Part shown: piece after piece, positions 34,789-42,788 of the stretch
Numbering within the stretch: position 1 is the first letter of the stretch
Layout: each line of letters opens with the position of its first letter
DNA from: JABMQW01 sp964439935
Lineage (GTDB): Bacteria > Fidelibacterota > Marinisomatia > Marinisomatales > TCS56
Direction of reading: 5' to 3'
DNA: 64,000 nucleotides
NCBI GenBank assembly: GCA_964439935.1
Contig: CAYTPW010000013.1
Coordinates: 33,983 to 97,982, forward strand
The notes under the pieces: model-generated
The model's database searches: none
Told to the model about the DNA's origin: nothing
What the model saw: the letters and a program-made list of their open reading frames with translations, nothing else
Made by a program: the position numbers and the translations under genes

Positions 34789-36057
34789 ATGAAAAAGATA
34801 ATATTCCAGATTGTTTTTATTGCGCTGGGGGCGGCATTGTTTACCATGTGTGTTCCTCCATCAGAAGATGTAGATGCAGCTGCCTTGGCAGAGGAAAGAC
34901 GGCTCGATTCTCTGCGCCAGGTTCGTTGTCCCAGGCTGCTAAGCAGTGCGGCAGAATACTATAAGAATCGTGACTGGGAGTCAACCACTAATGTTTATAA
35001 CGATATCGTTGAATTGGGTTGCGATCGCGGAGAAGAAGAGGAAGTTTACTTGTATTATGCTATTGCCTATGAATTTTTAAGTAAATATGACAGTGCTGAA
35101 TATGTACTCACAAAAGGGCTGCAAAAATTGCCTGATAATCTTCCATTGCTGAAGCGAAGAGCATATATTTTTGAAAAACTTGGTAAGATTGATTTTGAGA
35201 TTATCGAATATGAAAAAATTATCGAGTTGGATTCTACCGATACGGCAACGATGATCGATTTGGCTCGTTTATATGGTCAACAGGGCGATTATAGAAGTCA
35301 GATTGATGTCCTGCGGAAATTACTTAATGTTGATGCGGGCAATGAAGATGCCCAGAACGAAATGGTAATTGCATTGGAAAATGCCGGACTGGATCCGCTG
35401 GATTTCAAAATTCAGAGGGTCAAGGATTATCCTGAAAATATTTCCTACAAGATTAATTTAGCGCGCTTACTGATGGAGAAAGGACGAACTTCAGAGGCGA
35501 TTGATCATATCAAAGATGGTATCCGGTTGGAAGCTAACAGTAAGCCGTTATATCGTCTGCTTGGCGAAGCTTATTTTGATTTCAATGACATGCCCAATGC
35601 CTCAGATGCTTATGAACAATTATTTAAACTGGATCCACGAGATGCCCAGCTGGCAATCATAATTTCCGAGGTTAATATTTTGGATTCTAATTATGGGAAA
35701 GCGATGCAATGGGCAGACAAAGCCATTTCCATTAATGGGCAAAAAGGTGATGCACATGGTCAAAAAGGAAATGTCTATTATAAATCTTTCTCCAATTGTC
35801 GCACATCTTCAATTACAAATGATGATCGCATTATCGCCTCACTTGCCCTGATTTATCTGCGTAAGGCCGATGAACTTGGATCACGGAAATTTAACGGCAA
35901 CAAACGCTGGCTGGAAGAAAATGAGAAAGATGTATTATTCAGACGGCAGGAATGGTTCATGCTGACACCTGAACAGCAGAATAAAGGTTACGTTACGCCA
36001 GGTACTGAATGTTATGATTGGATTGATGAGAAATTGATGAAGGATCGCTCCTGGTAA
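34789..36057 (+). CDS. TPR-repeat lipoprotein
   Basis: 422 residues with lipobox FTMC at about 18-21 and a short Pro/Ser/Asp spacer. At least six TPR-like helices-pairs are visible, for example EEVYLYYAIAYEFLSKYDSA, LLKRRAYIFEKLGKIDFEI, IDLARLYGQQGDYRSQI, YKINLARLLMEKGRTSEA and LYRLLGEAYFDFNDMPNA. TPR lipoproteins act as assembly scaffolds at the inner face of the outer membrane. It follows the barrel gene directly (34787 stop, 34789 start) with an AAAGGAG site, so the lipoprotein-barrel-TPR trio is probably one operon. The C-terminal 70 residues have no TPR and show EWFMLTPEQQNKGYVTPG. Function unknown. Confidence 0.82.
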   Translation: MKKIIFQIVFIALGAALFTMCVPPSEDVDAAALAEERRLDSLRQVRCPRLLSSAAEYYKNRDWESTTNVYNDIVELGCDRGEEEEVYLYYAIAYEFLSKYDSAEYVLTKGLQKLPDNLPLLKRRAYIFEKLGKIDFEIIEYEKIIELDSTDTATMIDLARLYGQQGDYRSQIDVLRKLLNVDAGNEDAQNEMVIALENAGLDPLDFKIQRVKDYPENISYKINLARLLMEKGRTSEAIDHIKDGIRLEANSKPLYRLLGEAYFDFNDMPNASDAYEQLFKLDPRDAQLAIIISEVNILDSNYGKAMQWADKAISINGQKGDAHGQKGNVYYKSFSNCRTSSITNDDRIIASLALIYLRKADELGSRKFNGNKRWLEENEKDVLFRRQEWFMLTPEQQNKGYVTPGTECYDWIDEKLMKDRSW

Positions 36058-36079
36058 TTACTATTTGATCAAGGGGATC

Positions 36080-37393
36080 ATGAAAGATACCACTTCATTC
36101 AAGCACCTGAAAGAACATGACCCGGAAATGCATGCCATTTTGGGACGCGAAGTCAACCGGGAAGAGGGCACACTTGAGCTGATAGCTTCGGAAAATTTTG
36201 TCAGTTATCCCGTTTTGGAAATGGCGGGTGGCGTAATGACTAACAAATATGCCGAAGGATATCCCGGTAAAAGGTATTACGGCGGTTGCGAGCATGTCGA
36301 TGAAGCAGAAAATTTAGCACGGGACCGAGCTGAAAAACTCTTTAATGCCGAATATTCCAATGTGCAACCCCATTCCGGTTCGCAGGCCAATATGGCTGCC
36401 TTACTCACTTTTCTGGACGTTGGCGATACCATTATGGGGCTTGATTTGTCCCATGGTGGTCATTTAACTCACGGAAGTCCCGTCAATTTCTCAGGCCGCT
36501 TATTTAATGTGATTTCATATCATGTAGCCAAAGATACCGGCCGGGTTGATTTTGATGAAGTCCACCGCCTGGCCCGGGAAAATAAACCAAAACTGATCAT
36601 TTGCGGAGGATCGGCCTATCCCCGATTTATCGAATTCCAGCAATTCAGAGAAGTTGCCGATTCAATTGATGCTTTTTTAATGGCTGATATCGCTCATCCA
36701 GCGGGATTGGTCGCTACTGATTTACATCCCTCGCCGATGAAATATTGCGATGTGGTGACGACGACTACCCACAAGACACTCAGGGGTCCCCGAGGTGGAA
36801 TGATTCTAATGGGCAAAGACCGGGAGAATACCTGGGGCAAGATCGCTCCTAAATCCGGTCGCGTTAAAATGATATCCGAGTTGATTGATTCCATGGTAAT
36901 GCCTGGCATCCAGGGCGGACCATTGATGCACGTGATCGCCGCAAAAGCGGTGGCTTTTGGAGAAGCGCTTAAACCTGAATTTAAAACCTATACTAATCAA
37001 ATAATCATAAATGCGAAAATAATGGCTGAGGAATTCCTGAAACGGGATTATCAACTCATTTCCGGTGGTACAGATACGCACCTAGTACTCATTGATCTGA
37101 CCAATAAGGGTATCTCCGGTAAAAAAGCCGAAAATGCTCTGGAATCAGCGGGTATTACCGTTAATAAGAATATGGTGCCTTTTGATACTCGTAGCCCGTT
37201 CATTACCAGTGGAATCAGGGTGGGAACACCAGCGGTAACTACCCGTGGAATGCAAGCTGACGAAATCCGATATATCTGTGCTTTGATTGACCGTATTATA
37301 ACCGATCCAGAAGATGAAAAAGTTAATACCAGTGTCCGCAATGAAGTGCAGGAGCTCTGCCGGTTATTTCCGCTGTACATGGAAATCCAGTAA
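36080..37393 (+). CDS. glyA: Serine hydroxymethyltransferase
   Basis: 437 residues of PLP enzyme interconverting serine and glycine with tetrahydrofolate. The motifs are complete: NREEGTLELIASENFVS, NKYAEGYPGKRYYGGCEHVD, ADIAHPAGLVA, and the PLP lysine Lys232 in TTTTHKTLRGPRGG. I use the ATG at 36080, which gives the standard start; the TTG-opened frame begins 5 codons earlier. It is followed 11 bases later by the TatT gene, so the two may be transcribed together, though no functional link is obvious. Confidence 0.97.
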   Translation: MKDTTSFKHLKEHDPEMHAILGREVNREEGTLELIASENFVSYPVLEMAGGVMTNKYAEGYPGKRYYGGCEHVDEAENLARDRAEKLFNAEYSNVQPHSGSQANMAALLTFLDVGDTIMGLDLSHGGHLTHGSPVNFSGRLFNVISYHVAKDTGRVDFDEVHRLARENKPKLIICGGSAYPRFIEFQQFREVADSIDAFLMADIAHPAGLVATDLHPSPMKYCDVVTTTTHKTLRGPRGGMILMGKDRENTWGKIAPKSGRVKMISELIDSMVMPGIQGGPLMHVIAAKAVAFGEALKPEFKTYTNQIIINAKIMAEEFLKRDYQLISGGTDTHLVLIDLTNKGISGKKAENALESAGITVNKNMVPFDTRSPFITSGIRVGTPAVTTRGMQADEIRYICALIDRIITDPEDEKVNTSVRNEVQELCRLFPLYMEIQ

Positions 37394-37404
37394 GCAGGAG
37401 CCAG

Positions 37405-38367
37405 TTGGGCGCCATCTTCCAGTTTAAAACGAAATCTTATTTTAACCAGCGAGCGATTAATAATAGGTTGCTGACCTGTATAGCAGCCGGTTTGCTCATC
37501 CAGTTTTTCGGATGCTCGCCGAAGCAATATCTTATAAATAGTTTAGGCAGTTCGTTGGGATCTGCCACAGACGTATATTTGACCGAAAACGATCCACAGC
37601 TTGTCCGTGAAGCTTTTCCCTTTAACTTGAAAACACTTGAAATGCTGATCCAGCAGTCACCAGATAGTCCTGGTTTATTAACTGCAGCCGCTTCCGGATT
37701 TGCTTTGTACAGCTTTGCCTTTATACTGGAAGATGCGGAACGGATGTCGGTTAAAGATATCAGGTTGAGCAAGCCGATCTATAAACGCGCTAGAAAACTA
37801 TTTGAAAGAAGTCGTGATTACGGTCTGCGTGCAATTGAGGTTGGTCATCCCGGCTTTATTGTCCAGTTTCGTGACGATCCGGCAGCAGCGGTTGGTCTAC
37901 TCAATGAAGAGGAAATAAGCGCAATTTATTGGACTGCTGCAGCAATTGCCGGTGCTATATCTGCCAGTCAAGGCGATCCGATTCTACTGATCGATCTGCC
38001 CAAAGTCGGTTACCTTTTTGAGCGGGCACTTGAATTGCAGCCTGACTGGAATGAAGGCGCCCTGTACAGCGCATTGATGAAATATGAATTAAGCCGCCCT
38101 GACGCGACAGCGGAATCACCGGATATCGCCAGGGAATATTATCAAAAAGCGCTGGTATTATCCGGTGGTATGGATTGTTCTCTATACGTATCCTATGCCG
38201 AAGTTTTTTCAATCAAAGATCAGAACCGAGCAGAATTCACTGAATACTTAAATCGTGCGCTTGAGATTGATATTGATACGATTCCGGAAAAGAGACTGGC
38301 TAATCTCTTGGCACAGGATCGGGCTCATTGGCTGCTCAATCGGGTTGATGACCTCTTTTACTATTGA
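37405..38367 (+). CDS. tatT: TRAP-associated TPR lipoprotein TatT
   Basis: 320 residues. The TTG start at 37405 has an AGGAG site; the TTG at 37468 is an alternative that gives a shorter signal peptide. The lipobox is FFGC. The mature protein is nearly all helical, with patterns of the TatT family (AAASGFALYSFAFILEDAERM, split, and YWTAAAIAGAISAS). TatT (Tp0956 in Treponema) is a trimeric TPR lipoprotein that partners a TRAP substrate-binding protein. The next two genes are exactly that binding protein and the fused membrane subunit, so the assignment is well supported. Its stop overlaps the start region of dctP. Confidence 0.88.
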   Translation: MGAIFQFKTKSYFNQRAINNRLLTCIAAGLLIQFFGCSPKQYLINSLGSSLGSATDVYLTENDPQLVREAFPFNLKTLEMLIQQSPDSPGLLTAAASGFALYSFAFILEDAERMSVKDIRLSKPIYKRARKLFERSRDYGLRAIEVGHPGFIVQFRDDPAAAVGLLNEEEISAIYWTAAAIAGAISASQGDPILLIDLPKVGYLFERALELQPDWNEGALYSALMKYELSRPDATAESPDIAREYYQKALVLSGGMDCSLYVSYAEVFSIKDQNRAEFTEYLNRALEIDIDTIPEKRLANLLAQDRAHWLLNRVDDLFYY

Positions 38368-38375
38368 GTGATTTG

Positions 38376-39380
38376 ATGAATAAAAAAATCCTGATATTCA
38401 TTCTTGTTACCGTCACGTCTCTGTCAGCAAGAAAAACTGTCATAAAACTGGCAACTCTGGCACCTCAGGGTTCGGATATGTATTCATTGATGGTAGAGAT
38501 GGGTCAGCTTTGGAACGAAGCAACTGATGGCGAAATTGTTTTGAGGATTTATCCTAATGGTGTTGTAGGCGATGAACGTGACATGATTCGAAAAATCAGG
38601 ATTGGCCAGATACATGCTGCAGCGGTTAGCACAGAGGGATTGTCGGTAATCTCGCCTGATATATATGGTTTTTTAGTGCCATTGTTATTTGATGATTTCG
38701 ATGATGTGGATTGGATCAGAGACCGAATCAGCGCTGATCTGGCAAATGGATTTTTGGAAAATGGTTTTGTTGTTATTAACTGGGGTGATGTAGGCTGGGC
38801 CTACTGGTTTACTAAAGCACCTCTCCATACGCAAAATGATTTACAAAACATGCGTATATTTACCTGGGCAGGGGATTATCATACTCCCGAACTATGGAAA
38901 AATGCAGGTTTTACATCGATTCAACTGTCTTATCTGGATGCATTATCCGGATTGCAAACCGGTCTGATCGACGCAATTTCTGTCCCGCCTATAATTGCAC
39001 TTTCTAATCAATTTTTTGGCCCCGCAAACCACATGCTGGATATGAAATGGGGATTGGTAACAGGAGGGACAGTGATTTACCGCCCGGTCTGGGATAAAAT
39101 CAAACCTGAATATCGAGAAGCTATGCTGGATATTGCCAAGGACATAGGGCTCAAGCAGCAGCAGATTAATCGGAATATCGATGCCAAAGCAATTGAAACA
39201 ATGCAGGAGTACGGATTGAAAGTATATCATCCATCAACCGAGGAGATACAAGCCTGGCGTGAGCTCACACAAACATTTTATCCTGATATTAGGGGTAGCC
39301 TGATTCCAGCCGGAATATTTGACCGGGTAGTTCAGTTGAAAGCGTTAAAGGATTCACTGGACTCTATAAACGCACCATAA
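38376..39380 (+). CDS. TRAP transporter solute-binding protein (DctP/TatP)
   Basis: About 334 residues from the ATG at 38376; the open frame begins with TTG 4 codons earlier. Signal peptide MNKKILIFILVTVTSLSA. The DctP fold is evident: TVIKLATLAPQGSDMYSLM, LRIYPNGVVGDERDMIRKIRIGQIHAAAV (split at about residues 56-84), the aromatic GWAYWFT patch and LQTGLIDAISVPP. It captures a small organic acid or hydrophobic ligand in the periplasm. Treponema TatP is the closest relative by gene order. Substrate unknown. Confidence 0.9.
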   Translation: MNKKILIFILVTVTSLSARKTVIKLATLAPQGSDMYSLMVEMGQLWNEATDGEIVLRIYPNGVVGDERDMIRKIRIGQIHAAAVSTEGLSVISPDIYGFLVPLLFDDFDDVDWIRDRISADLANGFLENGFVVINWGDVGWAYWFTKAPLHTQNDLQNMRIFTWAGDYHTPELWKNAGFTSIQLSYLDALSGLQTGLIDAISVPPIIALSNQFFGPANHMLDMKWGLVTGGTVIYRPVWDKIKPEYREAMLDIAKDIGLKQQQINRNIDAKAIETMQEYGLKVYHPSTEEIQAWRELTQTFYPDIRGSLIPAGIFDRVVQLKALKDSLDSINAP

Positions 39381-39389
39381 AAACTGTTC

Positions 39390-41201
39390 ATGGCAAAAAA
39401 TATTAAGCTGCATTATGCCGACCGACTGCGTTGGGGGGAAGATACCCTGGCTTTGCTGGTTTTTTTTGCTATAACCTTCTTACCAGCTTTCGAAACATTT
39501 CTAAGAATTCTAAAAATACCCGGGATTCCATCTTCAACAATTATTGTTCAGCATCTGACATTGTGGATTGGTTTTATCGGTGCTGTTCTGGCTACGCATC
39601 AGAATAAATTACTTTCTTTAACCACCCAGCCCCTGTTTATAAAAGAGAAAAAAGCGACCACCGGACGCTGGCTTGCCAAAACTACCTCCTTCATAGTCGC
39701 TTTGGCCTTAGCCTGGGGTAGCTGGAAATTGGTTCAGATTGAATTTCAATATCCGCACAATCTGGCTCCGGGAATTCCGATCTGGCTGGCGCAAATGGTT
39801 ATGCCGGTTGGATTTGGATTAATTTCGCTACAGATATATATCAGTAGTTATAAGAACCGGTTAATGCGAGCCACCCTAGTAATGGTACCACTTTTACTGG
39901 TGATTCTGGCGACGACCGGGTATTTTCAAGAGAATATTCTCGTTATCGTAGGCGGTCTGGCTTTACTGTTGGTCGCTTTGATCAACGGTGCTCCAATTTT
40001 TGTTGGTTTGGGTGGCGCTGCCGTATTATTATTCTGGAGTTCGTATGTGCCCATTTCCGCGATTCCCGCTGAAACCTACCGCATTGTAGTATCGCCGACC
40101 TTACCGACTATTCCACTGTTCACATTAGCAGGCTATATATTGGCGGAGGGGGGCGCATCCAAACGGATGCTCAAACTCTTCAGGGGTTGTTTTGGCTGGA
40201 TCCCTGGTGGGACTCCGGTCATGGTAGTAATTCTATGCGGTTTTTTTACTGCCCTCACCGGAGGATCCGGCGTGACCATCCTTGCTTTAGGCGGATTGCT
40301 GGCACCATTGTTAATCCAGGAGGGATACTCCAGAATATTTGCCCTTGGGTTGGTCACCATCTCTGGTTCATTAGGACTGTTATTTCCACCCAGTCTTCCG
40401 GCAATTATTTACGGTGTTACGGCTGGCGTATCCATAAAGAATATCTTCATTGCAGGAATTATTCCTGGAATTCTTCTAATCAGCGCGATTGCTATGTGGG
40501 CAATAAGACAGGGAAAAGTTGATCAGATTGAACGTCATTCTTTTAACTTGAAGAATGTGCTATCTATACTTTGGGCTACTAAATGGGAGGCCTTTATTCC
40601 TATTGGTGTCCTGTTTGGTATATTTGGTGGATTTACGACCTTAGTTGAAACGGCAGCGATCACGACAGTTTATGTACTGATCGTAGAGGTTTTCATTTAT
40701 AAGGATTTGAAATTCAAGCAAATTCCCAAAATAATTATCGACTGCTCAACACTTATTGGTGGAGTATTGATAATACTTGGAGTTGCAATGGGTTTGACCA
40801 GCTATCTGGTAGATGCGCAGATACCTATTCGATTATTGGAATGGGTTCAGACATTCATAGGATCCAAATATCTCTTCTTATTGATGCTTAATATATTCCT
40901 GCTACTTGCTGGATGTCTGATGGATATCTTCTCTGCGATTATAGTAGTTGTTCCACTAATTGCTCCCTTGGGTCTTCATTTTGGTATCGATCCGGTTCAT
41001 TTAGGAATAATTTTTATTGCCAATCTTGAACTTGGTTTTTTAACACCACCGGTAGGAATGAATTTGTTTTTATCAGCTTACCGATTTAATGAATCCATGC
41101 CTGTTATTTATAAAGCAACCTTACCATTTTTCCTGGTTAGGTTAGCGGTGGTGATTGCTATAACCTATTTACCAATTCTTTCTCTTGGATTACTTAATTA
41201 A
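39390..41201 (+). CDS. TRAP transporter fused DctQ-DctM membrane subunit
   Basis: 603 residues, about 16 transmembrane helices. The first 180 residues are the DctQ-like part with four helices. From about 190 the DctM part begins, with the large-subunit motifs: FVGLGGAAVLLFW, PTIPLFTLAGYILAEGG, GCFGWIPGG, ALTGGSGVTILALGGLL, GSLGLLFPPSLPAIIYG, and in the second half DIFSAIIVVVPLIAP and ANLELGFLTPPVGMNLFL. It imports solute with Na+ or H+ together with the DctP and TatT products encoded just upstream. DctQM fusions with TatT partners are known from Treponema. It is 9 bases after dctP. Confidence 0.93.
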   Translation: MAKNIKLHYADRLRWGEDTLALLVFFAITFLPAFETFLRILKIPGIPSSTIIVQHLTLWIGFIGAVLATHQNKLLSLTTQPLFIKEKKATTGRWLAKTTSFIVALALAWGSWKLVQIEFQYPHNLAPGIPIWLAQMVMPVGFGLISLQIYISSYKNRLMRATLVMVPLLLVILATTGYFQENILVIVGGLALLLVALINGAPIFVGLGGAAVLLFWSSYVPISAIPAETYRIVVSPTLPTIPLFTLAGYILAEGGASKRMLKLFRGCFGWIPGGTPVMVVILCGFFTALTGGSGVTILALGGLLAPLLIQEGYSRIFALGLVTISGSLGLLFPPSLPAIIYGVTAGVSIKNIFIAGIIPGILLISAIAMWAIRQGKVDQIERHSFNLKNVLSILWATKWEAFIPIGVLFGIFGGFTTLVETAAITTVYVLIVEVFIYKDLKFKQIPKIIIDCSTLIGGVLIILGVAMGLTSYLVDAQIPIRLLEWVQTFIGSKYLFLLMLNIFLLLAGCLMDIFSAIIVVVPLIAPLGLHFGIDPVHLGIIFIANLELGFLTPPVGMNLFLSAYRFNESMPVIYKATLPFFLVRLAVVIAITYLPILSLGLLN

Positions 41202-41401
41202 TCACTAATTGATTCACATCACTTTTTTCGACGGGAACAAAGGTTCTGCAAAAACATATCTTGACTGAATGGAAAAGCCCAAAATAACTTCAATGCCATT
41301 TTTAGAGGTGCAGATAGAACAACGTTACCAGTAAATGATAAACAGTAATCCACAGTTAGTGGTCTGGTCATTGACCCGTCCACCATATTGGAGGTCGTAT
41401 C

Positions 41402-42754
41402 TTGAGAAATAAAACGCTTACGTTGTTCTTATTGACGGTATTAATTGGGCTGTCATCAATCACGGCACAAAGCGAAGCTGGAGCAATATTCCTGTTAATT
41501 TCACCCGGGGCCAGAGCCGGCGGGATGGGTGAAGCACAGGTGGCAGTCGCAAATGATGCCTATGCCAGCTACTGGAATCCAGCTGGCTTGGGATTCTTAA
41601 AGGGATCCGAGCTGGCTTTGATGCATGTGAACTGGTTACCAAATCTGGCCGATGATCTGTATTATGAATTTGTTGCTTTTAGGAAACATGTGCCTTACCT
41701 GGGAACGCTGGGGGGCCATTTGATATATTTGAATTTGGGAGAGCAGAACCGAACTGGTGAAAATCAGGAGGATCTGGGGACATTTACTACATATATGATG
41801 GCCTTTTGTGTGAGCTACAGTTCATTGCTGTCGGCTAATTCCTCGCTTGGTTTGAATGCCAAGGTTTCCTACCAGCATTTAGCCGAAATCGGAGCTGGAA
41901 GTGAAAAGGGGAAGGGTACCTCAACTGATTTTGGTTTTGATATTGGTTATTTACGCAAAGGTCTATTTACACCACGCCTTGATCTTGGACTCACAATTAC
42001 GAATATTGGACCGAAAGTAGCCTTCATTGATGCCGCTCAGGCTGATCCACAGCCAACGAATTTTACCCTCGGTTTGCAATATCGGTTGATCGATTCACAA
42101 TTCAATCGCCTTAGCCTGGTTTATGATGTTGACAAATTGTTGGTCGCTTCCTACGCCGACATGGACTGGGATGGTGACGGATTTGTGGGCCGTTATGATG
42201 AGGATGGTAATTATTCTCCGGAATCTGAGTATAATAAAAAAGGTCAGCGGGAAACTGCTCATACCGATCCGATTTATCTGGCAATATTCACCTCCTGGAT
42301 TGACGATTGGTATTTAGGTGGCGACATGGATAAATCAACAACCGGCCACGATTCAGACCGAAAGATAGGTGGCTGGGAATGGGTAGAGGACGAAAATGAA
42401 AATGGTGTGCCTGACCCCGGTGAAATGGCTGAAACAGCAGATATCGCTTTTGGTGAGCCTGGCTATGGTATCTATAATCCTGCCGGACAAAAAGAAGTTG
42501 GTACCGGTGATGACCGATCCTTCCAGAACGAATTAGATAAATTGGTGCATAATATCGGCGCTGAATATTGGTATGCCAATAATTTTGCTCTGCGATTTGG
42601 CTATTATTATGATAAAACGGGAAAAATTGGGAATTACACACTCGGTTTTGGTATCAGGTTTGCCGGCTATGGCTTCGATTTCGGATATATTGCCGGTGAC
42701 GCGGAAGATTCATTGTCAAATACAATGCGCTTCTCAATGAATATGGAATTTTAA
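41402..42754 (+). CDS. PorV/PorQ-family outer-membrane protein
   Basis: 450 residues beginning with TTG and a GGAGG site 7 bases upstream. Signal peptide MRNKTLTLFLLTVLIGLSSITAQ (shown in part). The hallmark LLISPGARAGGMGEAQVAVA followed by DAYASYWNPAGLGFL is that of PorV/PorQ proteins, FadL-like barrels that shuttle T9SS cargo to the attachment complex. A central charged insertion (about 245-360) holds calcium-like D-x-D-G-D-G repeats (DMDWDGDGF and DENENGVPDPG). The last residue is Phe, the outer-membrane assembly signal. It heads a cluster with T9SS-type genes. Confidence 0.88.
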   Translation: MRNKTLTLFLLTVLIGLSSITAQSEAGAIFLLISPGARAGGMGEAQVAVANDAYASYWNPAGLGFLKGSELALMHVNWLPNLADDLYYEFVAFRKHVPYLGTLGGHLIYLNLGEQNRTGENQEDLGTFTTYMMAFCVSYSSLLSANSSLGLNAKVSYQHLAEIGAGSEKGKGTSTDFGFDIGYLRKGLFTPRLDLGLTITNIGPKVAFIDAAQADPQPTNFTLGLQYRLIDSQFNRLSLVYDVDKLLVASYADMDWDGDGFVGRYDEDGNYSPESEYNKKGQRETAHTDPIYLAIFTSWIDDWYLGGDMDKSTTGHDSDRKIGGWEWVEDENENGVPDPGEMAETADIAFGEPGYGIYNPAGQKEVGTGDDRSFQNELDKLVHNIGAEYWYANNFALRFGYYYDKTGKIGNYTLGFGIRFAGYGFDFGYIAGDAEDSLSNTMRFSMNMEF

Positions 42755-42788
42755 TTCCATCAGATTTATTACTTTTTAGAGCAAAGAT

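Noticed and set aside
36080..41201. Functional link of glyA with the TRAP transporter
   Set aside because: They are adjacent, but no known pathway joins serine hydroxymethyltransferase to TatT-type transport; adjacency alone is not enough.
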